The notes beneath the pieces are model-generated. The model did no database searches. It was not told the origin of the DNA and saw nothing but the letters and a program-made list of their open reading frames with translations. The position numbers were made by a program, and so were the translations under genes. Positions 8,333 to 16,683 of a stretch of 64,000 bases of DNA are shown here, piece after piece; within the stretch, counting starts at the first letter, position 1; the number at the start of each line of letters is the position of its first letter. Origin of the DNA: Jeotgalibacillus salarius (lineage in GTDB: Bacteria > Bacillota > Bacilli > Bacillales > Jeotgalibacillaceae); contig NZ_SORX01000003.1 in the NCBI RefSeq assembly GCF_004405125.1, positions 308,128 through 372,127 on the forward strand, read 5' to 3'.

Positions 8333-8408
8333 AAAACCACTCCTCAAAAGTCGGTATGTGAGGTGTTTACCCGAATCGATCTTTTTTAATCAGATGGGTG
8401 TGCTTGCT

Positions 8409-8690
8409 TTAACTGTGAAGTACATCCCTATACTCCTGATGTTTATCGAATTCTCCTTTAGCAAACGGGCAAAGCGGCATGATTTTCTGGTTATGTTCTC
8501 TCGCTTTTTCTACGATATGTTTGACGAGCTTCCCGGCAACACCCTGGCCTCTGTAATCATCTTTAACGCTTGTGTGGTCAATAATCAGAATGTTTTCTCC
8601 CGCTCTGCTGAAGGTTGCTTCCCCGGCCTCGTTATTATTCTGATCATACGCTGCAAAACGTTTTTCTTCTTCTATAAATGTAAAGTCCAT
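8409..8690 (-). CDS. Small GNAT-like N-acetyltransferase (YjdJ family)
   Basis: 93 residues, the short GCN5-related type: IDHTSVKDDYRGQGVAGKLVKHIVEKA carries the acetyl-CoA motif (RGQGVA), and PLCPFAKGEFDKHQEYRDVL is the conserved tail of this group (YjdJ in B. subtilis). AAAGGAGG precedes the ATG. The acyl acceptor is unknown. Confidence 0.88.
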   Translation of the reverse strand: MDFTFIEEEKRFAAYDQNNNEAGEATFSRAGENILIIDHTSVKDDYRGQGVAGKLVKHIVEKAREHNQKIMPLCPFAKGEFDKHQEYRDVLHS

Positions 8691-8808
8691 AACTGACGCC
8701 TCCTTTTTTAAAGTCCTTTCCCCTTAGAGAAAAAATTCAACCCCTTCAAGATTAGCGGGATGGCAGACCGGGAACATAAATAAGGAGATGAAAGAAGGAG
8801 GCTGAACG

Positions 8809-9702
8809 ATGATTAAACATAGTGAATGGAAAGAAACAAAATTTACACTGCACCTGCTCTCTCAAATTCTCGGGAAAATCAAGCTGAAAACTGCGCCGCA
8901 GCAGCCGCAATGGGGACATGTAACGCTTCCGATTACAGCTGAAGGCTTCTCAACAGGATTACTTTTTTATCATGATCGCTTTTTCCAGATTGATCTATCC
9001 ATTTCACAGGCTCATATCATCATGAACGTAGATGGCAACCTCCATACAATCAGCATCACCGAACAAAAATCAATCAAGCAGTACTATGATGAGATTTTTT
9101 CTGTACTTCATGAAGATCAAATCAGCTTGACAATCAACACAATTCCTCAGGAAATGCCATACACTACTAAATTTAACGAAGATGATACGCCACGTGAGTT
9201 CGATCAGGAAAAAGCACTGCGGGGGTTAAAGTTACTTCAATTCGCTTATCATCAGGAGCTCACTTTTATCAGTCCATATCGCTGCAGAAAACTAATGCCT
9301 GCACTATTCTGGGGAACCTTTGATATTTCAACGCTCATTCTTCACGGAAAAATGGCGCCATTTTCCGAAGATAAAGTCATTGAAAAGGCTGCTTTTGATG
9401 AGCACTTTATTGAGTTTGGCTTCTGGCTCGGCGACGACGACACAGATGATCCTTCATTTTTCATTCTTCCTTATCCATTTCAATTTCACCCGCTTGAAAA
9501 TGAAAGTGACATCGAACCTGAAGCAGCATACTATGATGCTAATGCCAGCGAGTTTTTCTACCATTTAAATCAAGAGAATGATATGAATTCATCAGATATT
9601 CAGGCATTTTTTCATTCTGCATATAACATTTTAACTCGTGAGCTTGAATGGCAAGGCTGTTCCTATTATGAAGTTCCATTGGAAATGCCACCTCAGCTTT
9701 GA
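8809..9702 (+). CDS. DUF5996 family protein
   Basis: 297 residues matching the DUF5996 pattern throughout: TKFTLHLLSQILGKIKL at the start, HVTLPITAEGFSTGLL, CRKLMPALFWGTFDISTLILHGKMAP in the middle, EFGFWLGDD and the C-terminal REL-EWQGC segment. Function of the family is unknown; no signal peptide or membrane helix. GAAAGAAGGAGG precedes the ATG. Monocistronic. Confidence 0.85.
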   Translation: MIKHSEWKETKFTLHLLSQILGKIKLKTAPQQPQWGHVTLPITAEGFSTGLLFYHDRFFQIDLSISQAHIIMNVDGNLHTISITEQKSIKQYYDEIFSVLHEDQISLTINTIPQEMPYTTKFNEDDTPREFDQEKALRGLKLLQFAYHQELTFISPYRCRKLMPALFWGTFDISTLILHGKMAPFSEDKVIEKAAFDEHFIEFGFWLGDDDTDDPSFFILPYPFQFHPLENESDIEPEAAYYDANASEFFYHLNQENDMNSSDIQAFFHSAYNILTRELEWQGCSYYEVPLEMPPQL

Positions 9703-9778
9703 TAAGCTGCAACTGACTTAGGCGAAACTGACCGCACATGATAAAATAAAACCATCCTTTAGATGATGGTGGTGTCTC

Positions 9779-9943
9779 ATGAAACTCGCACTTGGACTTT
9801 TCATTTGCTTTATTGGCGTTGTATTAACAAACCTGTCTTTCAGCGACCTCGAACAGGTCGGAAACATCACCCTTCAAACCGCAGGATTTCTTGTGATTAT
9901 TTTAGGTTTATATGTCATTGTGAAAACACGCAAACATAAGTAA
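9779..9943 (+). CDS. Small two-helix membrane protein, paralogue of the 61-residue protein at 15955
   Basis: A 54-residue frame too short to be obvious: MKLALGLFICFIGVVLTNLS, a short polar loop, and a second helix FLVIILGLYVIVK ending KTRKHK. It aligns end to end with the protein at 15955-16140 (MKIVFGFILGFFGLFLTALT ... ILLLLGIYILVK), the same two helices and spacing, which argues that it is real. The ribosome binding site (GATGGTGG) is weak. Followed by a strong terminator. Function unknown. Confidence 0.65.
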   Translation: MKLALGLFICFIGVVLTNLSFSDLEQVGNITLQTAGFLVIILGLYVIVKTRKHK

Positions 9944-9979
9944 AGGGAAGCCGCATGATTAGCAGCCTCCCTTTACTTA
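9938..9979. terminator. Bidirectional terminator
   Basis: Arms AAGTAAAGGGAAGC and GCCTCCCTTTACTT enclose a 13-base loop and overlap the stop codons of both convergent small membrane protein genes. Confidence 0.8.
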
Positions 9980-10183
9980 TTGCTTTAACCAATATTTAAT
10001 CCGGGCACTCCCCAGCACAGCGACAATAAACAATGCAAACAAGGTTAGTACCCACACGCCCATCTGACCTGCTTCTCTGATTTTATCTGAATTCAAAAAG
10101 ACAAATATAATGGCACTAACGAATGCAATATAAAAAAGGATATTCGGTATAATCCACACGACTATCAGTCTTCTGGGACTCAT
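9977..10183 (-). CDS. Small membrane protein, two helices
   Basis: 68 residues: helix 1 IVVWIIPNILFYIAFVSAIIFVFL, a short charged loop (NSDKIREAGQ) and helix 2 WVLTLFALFIVAVLGSA, ending basic. GAGGAG precedes the ATG at good distance. Family not recognised. The 165-base gap upstream (10184-10348) holds only a weak GGTGTT/AACACC inverted repeat. Confidence 0.75.
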   Translation of the reverse strand: MSPRRLIVVWIIPNILFYIAFVSAIIFVFLNSDKIREAGQMGVWVLTLFALFIVAVLGSARIKYWLKQ

Positions 10184-10348
10184 GAGTATCTCTCCTCTCT
10201 ATTTGGATCTCATATGCTTTTAATTCTGTTTTCATTAGGATGAATCCTTCAATTTAGATAAAAAGGTGTTCATTCCAGACTGGCTGAATGCCAGAAATAA
10301 AATTAAACACCGTTTGTAAAGAGAGGTTCCTGGAATCCATATTTCACA

Positions 10349-11305
10349 TCACATGTAATTGTCTACAAATCCCCAAACCTTTTCCCAGTAAACTTCAGGA
10401 TCAACCTTTTCAGCTTCTCCATGGCCTGCTCCTTCAATAATCAGCTTGTCTTTTTCTACTTCAGCTGCCCCATATACATCATCAAGCATTCCGAATGGCA
10501 CAAATGTGTCTGCATCTCCATGAATGAATAACATGGGAGTTTCACTTTTCGCAACCTGGTCTACAGCCGATGCTTCATACAAATCGTAGTCTGCACGAAT
10601 GTTCGTGACTGTGTTTGCAGCATTAAGCACCGGAAACTGCGGTAAGCCAAACAGGTCGTCCAGCTGATAGGTAAATACGTCACTCACTGATGCATACCCA
10701 CAGTCTTCAACGATCACTTTTACATTGTCAGGCAATTCTTCTCCTGATGTCATCATGACTGTGGCACCGCCCATCGAAATACCGAATAGCGCAATCTCTG
10801 CATCCGGATTGATCTTCAGCACTTCATCAATCCACAGAAGCATATCCAGCCGGTCATGCCAGCCCATACCTATGTAGTCACCTTCACTATCACCATGACC
10901 CCGGAGATCAGGCGCAAGCACGTTATATCCCTGCTCATGAAAATTCCGGATATATCTTGTCATACCTGAAGCATCCATCATGTAGCCATGAGCGATAACT
11001 GCCCATTTTTCACTGGCTTCTTCATTGATATACAAATCTGCTGATAGATTAAGATCATCATTTGAAGTAATCGATAAATCCTGAGGATGAACCTCCTGCT
11101 CAAATGCTTCATCAGCTGCGTCCAGTGCTTCAGCGACTTCAGCCATAACTGCTTCGCTTTCCGCCAGGTTTGGATTCCCTTCTAAGAACTCTTTCTCATC
11201 TTTTGCACTCAGTGCATATTCATAAAAATAATTTCCAACTGCCCCGTAGACGACAACCAACAGCACAATGACAATTGCGGGTATGAGTATCCATTTCTTT
11301 TTCAT
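10349..11305 (-). CDS. Alpha/beta hydrolase, membrane-anchored (YqkD-like)
   Basis: 318 residues: an N-terminal membrane helix (about 5-25), a helical stretch, then an alpha/beta hydrolase fold. The oxyanion region is VIAHGYMMDASG, DLRGHGDSEG follows, the nucleophile elbow is GISMGGA, the acid is in FIHGDADTFVP and the base His in GAGHGEA. The catalytic triad is complete. The protein should act outside the cell membrane as an esterase or lipase-like enzyme; the substrate is unknown. GGAAGG precedes the ATG. Confidence 0.88.
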   Translation of the reverse strand: MKKKWILIPAIVIVLLVVVYGAVGNYFYEYALSAKDEKEFLEGNPNLAESEAVMAEVAEALDAADEAFEQEVHPQDLSITSNDDLNLSADLYINEEASEKWAVIAHGYMMDASGMTRYIRNFHEQGYNVLAPDLRGHGDSEGDYIGMGWHDRLDMLLWIDEVLKINPDAEIALFGISMGGATVMMTSGEELPDNVKVIVEDCGYASVSDVFTYQLDDLFGLPQFPVLNAANTVTNIRADYDLYEASAVDQVAKSETPMLFIHGDADTFVPFGMLDDVYGAAEVEKDKLIIEGAGHGEAEKVDPEVYWEKVWGFVDNYM

Positions 11306-11429
11306 CCAGACATCCTTCCATGATTTGCTTATAGATTGATTATATCTTTAAGTGTAGAAAGAATCTTCTTTTGCTGCTTCAGGAAACAGGTTATTCTTAA
11401 CTAATAACCGTTTAAAAAGGAGAAATCAT

Positions 11430-12290
11430 ATGTCACAGCAACTCATCACATTATCAGACCGTATTTCCTACCTTACCCCTGTTGGCCCGACTGACCGGCC
11501 GATTTTAATGTCGGTCACAGGTGAGCGCCACACCCTTATGATTGACGGAGGTAATTCCAAAGCGCATGCTGATCTGTTTTTAGAAAAACTGAAAACAGAA
11601 GGCAAAACACTCCCGACAATGGCCATGGTGACGCATTGGCACTGGGATCATATCTTTGGACTGGCTGCTCTTTCAATCCCGACAATTGCATCATACGATA
11701 CGAAAAAAGCAATGGAGGAACTCGTTAATTTTAAATGGGATGATCAATCGATAGATGAACGAGTAGCAACCGGTGTGGAAATTCAATTTTGTGCAGATGC
11801 AATCCGAGAAGAATTTAAAGAAAACCGTGATATTCAGGTTGTGATGCCCTCTATCCTGTTTGAAGATGAACTGACGATTGACTTGGGCGGTGTGACTTGC
11901 CTGCTGAAACAGGTTGGCAGTGACCATGCCAAAGATAGTACCGTTGTCTATGTAAAAGAGGAGAAATTGTTATTTCTCGGGGACGTGACGGCACCACTGA
12001 TGTATGCCCCAATCTGGCATTATACTGCTGAAGAAACGCTGAAATTGCTTGATCATATTGACCAATTTGACGCAGAAACGTATGTGATTTCTCATTACAA
12101 GCTGATTTCTAAAGCGGAGTATGTGCAGGAATCTACGTTACTGAGAAAAGCAGCAAGCCTGGTAAACAAACAAAATGGTGATCTCGACCAGATGAAACGT
12201 GATTTGACAGACTTTTGTGGAAGACCGCTTGAAGAAAACGAAGAGGAAACACTTATGTATTTTGCGAATGGTGCTGCCGCAAAAACCTGA
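11430..12290 (+). CDS. MBL-fold metallo-hydrolase
   Basis: 286 residues of the metallo-beta-lactamase fold. THWHWDH supplies the first zinc ligands (HxHxDH form), DHAKDSTVVYV and LFLGDVTAP the third and bridging Asp ligands, and VISHYK the last His. Substrate not predictable; glyoxalase II, lactonase or sulfur dioxygenase activities occur in this superfamily. AAGGAG precedes the ATG. Single gene. Confidence 0.88.
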   Translation: MSQQLITLSDRISYLTPVGPTDRPILMSVTGERHTLMIDGGNSKAHADLFLEKLKTEGKTLPTMAMVTHWHWDHIFGLAALSIPTIASYDTKKAMEELVNFKWDDQSIDERVATGVEIQFCADAIREEFKENRDIQVVMPSILFEDELTIDLGGVTCLLKQVGSDHAKDSTVVYVKEEKLLFLGDVTAPLMYAPIWHYTAEETLKLLDHIDQFDAETYVISHYKLISKAEYVQESTLLRKAASLVNKQNGDLDQMKRDLTDFCGRPLEENEEETLMYFANGAAAKT

Positions 12291-12363
12291 GCTTATAAAT
12301 CTTTCAAAGAAGTTATACGTAGCACGCGTTTCCCTCCTGAACAAATTAATATATTTCATAAAA

Positions 12364-12393
12364 AAGAGATCCGGCATGTAATCCGGATCTCTT
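12364..12393. terminator. Terminator of the monooxygenase gene
   Basis: Perfect 11-base arms AAGAGATCCGG/CCGGATCTCTT with an 8-base loop; the minus strand continues with a T-run, so it mainly serves the minus-strand operon. Confidence 0.85.
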
Positions 12394-12405
12394 CTCACAT
12401 TAAGA

Positions 12406-12699
12406 TCACTTTAATTCCTCGCCCTGAAACATTTGTACTGAAAGCGGTGCACCAAGGAATGCCGGTGCTTTTTCTACAAACGCTTTGAAGTGATCACTCT
12501 CATTATGGCGCTGAACAGCATCCATACCGGTCCATAACTCCACCATAGTGAATGTGTTTTCCTGCCCGATATCTTTTTTCAATGAATAAGAAACATTGCC
12601 TTCTTCCTGCTGAGATGCTGAAGTTAAAAGTTTGGCAGCTGCGAGAAATGCTTCTTCTTCTGCAGGCTGAACCTGTAATTGTGCAAGTGTAATAATCAT
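12406..12699 (-). CDS. Antibiotic biosynthesis monooxygenase (ABM) domain protein
   Basis: 97 residues, the size of a single ABM/dimeric alpha-beta barrel: IITLAQLQVQPAEEEAFLAA, EEGNVSYSLKKD, FTMVELWTGMDAVQRHNESDHFKAF. Such proteins are small quinone or hydroxyquinol oxygenases, or have unknown roles. ATG 12699 has GAGGAG upstream. It is the last gene of a group with the nitroreductase (19-base gap) and MarR regulator, which suggests a redox or quinone stress function. Confidence 0.85.
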   Translation of the reverse strand: MIITLAQLQVQPAEEEAFLAAAKLLTSASQQEEGNVSYSLKKDIGQENTFTMVELWTGMDAVQRHNESDHFKAFVEKAPAFLGAPLSVQMFQGEELK

Positions 12700-12718
12700 A
12701 TTGATCTCCTCTTTCCCC

Positions 12719-13354
12719 TTACTCCCACTGAGTGATTTCTTCAATTGGCAGACGGACAGACTGATAGCCTTTTTCTGCCGCTTTTCCGATTGAAATCAGC
12801 ATAACCGGCTGGTAGCGCTCCTTGTCCATGCCGTAAGCTTCAGCAATCTGATCTTTTTCATAACCGCCGATTGGGTTCGTGTCATAACCATGTGCACGTG
12901 CCGCCAGCATTAACTGCATTGAAACCAGACCTGCGTCAATCAGATTCATTTCTTTCATCTGCTGTTCAGGGACTGAGCTGAGCATTCCTTTAATACCCGG
13001 TACCTGACGATCTCTGACATCAGCAGGCATAAGTCCTTTTTCCACAGCCGAATCATAAATGTCTTCTATATAATCAAGACTGTTCATATCTACAAACACC
13101 GCAATGACAGCTGAAGAGGTTTCAACCTGTCTTTGGTTAAACATTGCGAGTGGCTTTAACGTCTCTTTCCCTTCTGCACTGTCAATGACAGTAAATCGCC
13201 AAGGCTGCAGATTAACAGATGACGGTGCGAGCGTCGCTTCTGTTAAAATCTCTGTCATTTCTTCTTTACTGATTTTCACTGAAGGGTCATACTCACGGAT
13301 CGAACGTCTTCCTGTGATGATTTCTTTAAAGTCATTTGTTATTGTTGTATTCAT
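12719..13354 (-). CDS. Nitroreductase family oxidoreductase
   Basis: 211 residues with the FMN-binding nitroreductase pattern: GRRSIREYDPSVKISKEEM at the start, LAPSSVNLQPWRFTVI (phosphate contacts), and YDTNPIGGYEKDQIAEAYGM with SIGKAAEKG near the end. Expected to reduce nitro- or quinone compounds with NAD(P)H. Between marR and the monooxygenase gene on the same strand, 24 bases after marR, so regulation by MarR is likely. Confidence 0.9.
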   Translation of the reverse strand: MNTTITNDFKEIITGRRSIREYDPSVKISKEEMTEILTEATLAPSSVNLQPWRFTVIDSAEGKETLKPLAMFNQRQVETSSAVIAVFVDMNSLDYIEDIYDSAVEKGLMPADVRDRQVPGIKGMLSSVPEQQMKEMNLIDAGLVSMQLMLAARAHGYDTNPIGGYEKDQIAEAYGMDKERYQPVMLISIGKAAEKGYQSVRLPIEEITQWE

Positions 13355-13378
13355 TTCAAAAACTCCCTTATTGATAAA

Positions 13379-13813
13379 TTAATTTTGAATATCCGTTACA
13401 TTTTGCTGTAGTCGTTTGAGCTTGTCTGACAAATCACTAATTTCTTCCTCTGTGAAGTCTTTCAGTACTTTTTCAACAAACTGCTGTTTCTCACTTTTAA
13501 AGGAATCAATCTGATCCCTTCCCTGCTTTGTTAATCTCACAAAAGTGACTCTGTTATCAGCAGGATTTTTTCTGCGGGCAACCATACCCTTTTCTTCAAG
13601 CTGCTTGAGATGTCTTGTAATGGCGGCATGATCAATGCTCACTTCTTTTTGCAATGCCGACTGATTGATTTCATCTGCTTCAAAAAGCACATGGAGCAAA
13701 TCCAGCCTCGACTGACTCATGCCAGTACAACGCTCAAATTTTGGACTCATAAATTTATAAATATCATTTAATTGATAAATAATTTTCCCTTTTTCTGAAC
13801 AATTTTTCCTCAA
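13379..13813 (-). CDS. MarR family transcriptional regulator
   Basis: 144 residues with the winged helix-turn-helix: SRLDLLHVLFEADEINQSALQKEVSIDHAAITRHLKQLEEKGMVARRKNPADNRVTFVRLTKQG, including the DNR wing motif. The start is probably TTG at 13813, which has GGGAGG 8 bases upstream; the GTG three codons earlier abuts that site. It probably represses itself and the downstream nitroreductase and monooxygenase genes through the two palindromes just upstream. Confidence 0.9.
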   Translation of the reverse strand: MRKNCSEKGKIIYQLNDIYKFMSPKFERCTGMSQSRLDLLHVLFEADEINQSALQKEVSIDHAAITRHLKQLEEKGMVARRKNPADNRVTFVRLTKQGRDQIDSFKSEKQQFVEKVLKDFTEEEISDLSDKLKRLQQNVTDIQN

Positions 13814-13835
13814 AGCATGCACCTCCCGATAATCA

Positions 13836-13847
13836 TTGAGGGGTCAA
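13836..13847. promoter_or_regulatory. Operator-like palindrome 1 before marR
   Basis: TTGAGGGGTCAA, an inverted repeat TTGA-N4-TCAA, 23 bases upstream of the marR start. A second copy lies 68 bases further upstream; both share the extended pattern TTGAKGGGTCAATYA. Confidence 0.45.
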
Positions 13848-13903
13848 TTAATTACTCATACTCTTTTGTGTAAGTTGACTTTGAAAGCATAATACATCAT
13901 TAC

Positions 13904-13915
13904 TTGATGGGTCAA
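13904..13915. promoter_or_regulatory. Operator-like palindrome 2 before marR
   Basis: TTGATGGGTCAA, same TTGA-N4-TCAA layout as 13836-13847. On the minus strand its TTGACC could also serve as a -35 element, so repressor binding would block the promoter. Confidence 0.45.
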
Positions 13916-13950
13916 TCATTTTGCTCGGGTCAGCTATATCATCATAAAAA

Positions 13951-13999
13951 AATCGTCTGAACCACAATCATCTATCATGATGATTGTGGTTCAAACGAA
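13951..13999 (-). terminator. Intrinsic terminator of the cupin gene
   Basis: Long hairpin with arms around GAACCACAATCATC and GATGATTGTGGTTC, flanked by further pairing, followed on the minus strand by seven T residues. Confidence 0.9.
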
Positions 14000-14032
14000 C
14001 ACTTAATTCAGACTCTATTAAAGACCTGATTC

Positions 14033-14554
14033 TTAGTAGTGATTTTCATTTTCTCCTTCAGCTGCGATTGCATCAGCCTTTGTCTCGTGCACTGTACCAA
14101 ACGGGTGGTTCGGCGGTGCATAGATTGAGTATAGTTTAAGTGGAACACACCCTGTATTCGTCAGATTATGCCACGTTCCTGCTGGTATGATAATGGCCGA
14201 GTCGTCACAAACATATCTGACAAAATCCAGATGATCTTTCCGTTCGCCCATTTGAACGATGCCCTGGCCCTTTTCAACACGCAAAAACTGATCCAGATTA
14301 GGATGCGACTCAAGTCCAATACACTCACCTGGCATCAAACTCATAAGGGTGAGCTGGAGATAATCACCTGTCCATAACGCTCTTCGAAATGAATGGTTTT
14401 GCAGCGTATCTTCATTTATATTTGTCACAAAAGGATGAGGCCCTTGGTCCCTCAGATGGTTAAGATGATGGTAGCAGTGATGGTAATAAGGCATTCCATT
14501 TGGCCAGGCCATTACTGGTCCCTGTTCATACATATGATGATAACCTGCATACAA
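14033..14554 (-). CDS. Cupin domain protein with His-rich N-terminus
   Basis: About 173 residues. The N-terminus is rich in His and Tyr (GYHHMYEQ, YYHHCYHHLNHL), then a cupin barrel: motif 1 around PGECIGLESHPNLDQFLRVEKGQG and motif 2 IIPAGTWHNLTNTG. The presumed metal ligands are partly altered (H-x-N in place of HxH), so metal binding is uncertain. The His-rich region suggests metal or spore-coat association, but this is only inference. Start unclear: TTG at 14554 (AAAGGA upstream) or a nearby TTG/ATG. Confidence 0.75.
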   Translation of the reverse strand: MYAGYHHMYEQGPVMAWPNGMPYYHHCYHHLNHLRDQGPHPFVTNINEDTLQNHSFRRALWTGDYLQLTLMSLMPGECIGLESHPNLDQFLRVEKGQGIVQMGERKDHLDFVRYVCDDSAIIIPAGTWHNLTNTGCVPLKLYSIYAPPNHPFGTVHETKADAIAAEGENENHY

Positions 14555-14639
14555 TGTTCTCAAATCCTTTCACCATTGATAACATATCTTATGCAAGTTT
14601 AGGCAGGAGGTTCGTTTGATACGCACCTTCACTTATGTA

Positions 14640-15428
14640 TCAAAGAATCGAAAATTCTTCATTTTTCAAATCAGTGATAAACATATGACCTGGCGCATGC
14701 GTGATCACCAGGCTGGGTTTCACATTCATCGCCACTGCTTGTGGAGTGACACCGCAAGCCCAAAAGACTGGAATTTCTCCATCTTTAACCGTAACTGCGT
14801 CTCCGAAGTCGGGGCTGTTAAGATCGTTGATGCCAATTTTGGACGGATCACCGATATGAACCGGTGCCCCGTGAACTGATGGAAAGCGACTCGTTACCTG
14901 GACAGCTCTGATCGCCTGATCTTCCGTCATTGGTCGCATACTTACCACCATTGGTCCTTCAAATTGTCCCGCTTTCGTACACTGTATAGATGTTTGATAC
15001 ATCGGAACGTTGCATTCTTCTTCAATATGTCTGATTGGAATGCCATTGTTCATTAATGCTTCTTCAAAAGTAAAGCTGCATCCGATCAGAAAACCAACCA
15101 TGTCATCTGTCCAGAGATCAGTTACTTCGTTACGCTCTTCTGTAAGTTTTCCTTCTCTATAAATCCGGTACTTCGGTATATCCGTTTTCACATTTGCATC
15201 AGCTGCAGAGAGTGCCGCAACGGCTGATCCTGCTTCAATCACATCAATAATCGGACAAGCTTTTTGATTCCGCTGACAAAAAAGCAGAAATTCAAATGCC
15301 AGCTCCTTTGGCAGAACGGCAAGGTTTGTCTGAATATAACCATTCGCCATGCCTGAAGTCGGCTTTGTCCATTGCCCAGTTCTGATTAATTCTCTTGCTT
15401 CTGCTGGTGTCAGTGCTGAGATGTTCAT
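14640..15428 (-). CDS. Putative hydro-lyase, YcsI / D-glutamate cyclase-like (UPF0317)
   Basis: 262 residues, full length for the DUF1445/YcsI family: ARELIRTGQWTKPTSGMANGYIQTNLAVLP at the start, GFLIGCSFTFEEALMNNGIPIRHI in the middle, PSVHGAPVHIGDPSKIGI, and VFWACGVTPQAVAMNVKP...ITHAPGHMFITDL at the end. Mammalian relatives include D-glutamate cyclase; bacterial members are called putative hydro-lyases. The gene is not next to kip-type 5-oxoprolinase genes here, unlike ycsI of B. subtilis. It follows two small genes on the same strand. Confidence 0.88.
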   Translation of the reverse strand: MNISALTPAEARELIRTGQWTKPTSGMANGYIQTNLAVLPKELAFEFLLFCQRNQKACPIIDVIEAGSAVAALSAADANVKTDIPKYRIYREGKLTEERNEVTDLWTDDMVGFLIGCSFTFEEALMNNGIPIRHIEEECNVPMYQTSIQCTKAGQFEGPMVVSMRPMTEDQAIRAVQVTSRFPSVHGAPVHIGDPSKIGINDLNSPDFGDAVTVKDGEIPVFWACGVTPQAVAMNVKPSLVITHAPGHMFITDLKNEEFSIL

Positions 15429-15466
15429 TCTGTCTATACCCCCACTTCTGATTAAATCCTGCGTTA

Positions 15467-15676
15467 TTAAGATCTGTTCTGATCAATCACTACCTGGCCA
15501 TTTTCATCCAGTAACGGAGTAATGCCGCTTCCGGTTCCAACCCATGTATGCAAGTAGTGAACACCGGTTTCACGGTCTATTAAAATCGTGACTCTTCCAA
15601 GCTCCGGTAGGTTTTGAATTGATTTCACTTCAAATCTGTCAACTTCAGTTTCTTTGATCCTTTTTTTAAAAAGCAT
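15467..15676 (-). CDS. DUF6440 family small protein
   Basis: 69 residues: RFEVKSIQNLPELGRVTILIDRETGVHYLHTWVGTGSGITPLLDENGQVV. The core VTILIDRETGVxYL plus GITPLLDxxG is the DUF6440 pattern. Function unknown, soluble. AAAGGAGG precedes the ATG and lies directly after the stop of the 52-residue membrane protein, indicating one operon with it and with the YcsI-type gene. Confidence 0.75.
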   Translation of the reverse strand: MLFKKRIKETEVDRFEVKSIQNLPELGRVTILIDRETGVHYLHTWVGTGSGITPLLDENGQVVIDQNRS

Positions 15677-15693
15677 GAATGAACCTCCTTTAA

Positions 15694-15852
15694 TTAACTG
15701 GTGATCCAGTTAACTATAAAAGCAATTGCGTACAATGGAACACCGACAATGAGTGTGCCCGCTATAAAGTAACAAAGACCAGTAAATATCATTTTAAAAA
15801 CATCAGATATGGCGCCTGCCAAATCATCAATGAATCTAAGCACATCACTCAC
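15694..15852 (-). CDS. Small membrane protein (52 residues)
   Basis: A short frame reading VSDVLRFIDDLAGAISDVFK, then a hydrophobic pair of segments (MIFTGLCYFIAGTLIVGVPL and YAIAFIVNWITS). It ends 18 bases before the DUF6440 start, whose ribosome binding site follows directly. The start is uncertain: GTG at 15852 or GTG at 15843, near AGAAGGA. The coupling to the next gene and its composition support it as a real gene. Confidence 0.6.
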   Translation of the reverse strand: MSDVLRFIDDLAGAISDVFKMIFTGLCYFIAGTLIVGVPLYAIAFIVNWITS

Positions 15853-15954
15853 ATCCTTCTTAACTTGATGATATCACACCTTCCATAATTGGTATTTCAT
15901 TCCCTGTTCTTTTCACATACAATAGAGATCACAATGAACACTAGGAGGATGCAT

Positions 15955-16140
15955 ATGAAAATTGTATTTGGCTTTATACTTGGTTTTTTCGGCTTATTTT
16001 TGACCGCTCTGACTGTTGGCAGCTTCGGGACAGCAGGAAACATCGTGATGAGTGCGATTGGCTATATACTTCTTTTACTGGGAATCTATATTCTAGTAAA
16101 AGCAATCATCGCCAGAGATGCACGAAAAGAGAATACATAA
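15955..16140 (+). CDS. Small two-helix membrane protein, paralogue of 9779-9943
   Basis: 61 residues: helix MKIVFGFILGFFGLFLTALT, loop with GSFGTAGN, helix IGYILLLLGIYILVKAI, and a basic/acidic tail. AGGAGG is 7 bases before the ATG. Its paralogue is at 9779-9943. The stop codon overlaps the ATG of the next gene (TAATG), so the two are translationally coupled. Function unknown. Confidence 0.8.
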   Translation: MKIVFGFILGFFGLFLTALTVGSFGTAGNIVMSAIGYILLLLGIYILVKAIIARDARKENT

Positions 16141-16613
16141 TGAAAAAAATATGTACTTTATTATTCGTTGTGCTGATGATGTTCCCTGCTTCCAATGTGA
16201 TGGCTTCACAAACAATAATTGATGAAGTCGAAATCTCCGGGTATACTTTTACCATTTCACAAAGTGATGAGGAAAATAGTTTTATATGGAACATCAGCTA
16301 TCAGGATCAATCTTTCATATTAAGCGAAAATGCATCAAATCAAAGCCTTCTCACAGGCTATCGGGATGCACTCTATGACACAAAGACCTCACTTATCACT
16401 TCCATCATTGCCGGCTGTTTTATAATCATCGCACTGACATTCAGCTTCATTTTCTTTAAGCGCAATAAAGAAGAAAGAAGCAGTCCGCTTTTACTTATTA
16501 TAGGTGTGATGGTGGGGATTGCCGTTTATACTTTGACCTCAAACCTGAGTGAGTATCTGATTGCACTAAAAAATGCTGAGTATTTTTTTAAAAGTCTAGC
16601 AACAAAGAGCTGA
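16140..16613 (+). CDS. Signal-peptide protein with C-terminal membrane helices
   Basis: 157 residues: a cleavable signal (LLFVVLMMFPASNVMA), a short extracytoplasmic beta-rich part (VEISGYTFTISQSDEENSFIWNI), and two membrane helices (ITSIIAGCFIIIALTFSFIFF and LLIIGVMVGIAVYTL). Family not recognised. Starts in the stop codon of the preceding small membrane protein gene, so they probably act together at the membrane. Confidence 0.75.
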   Translation: MKKICTLLFVVLMMFPASNVMASQTIIDEVEISGYTFTISQSDEENSFIWNISYQDQSFILSENASNQSLLTGYRDALYDTKTSLITSIIAGCFIIIALTFSFIFFKRNKEERSSPLLLIIGVMVGIAVYTLTSNLSEYLIALKNAEYFFKSLATKS

Positions 16614-16683
16614 AGAGATAAATATTTCAATACAAAGATATGAGTTTGTGACATTCAAATGCATAAATAGAGGAGTCAAAACC

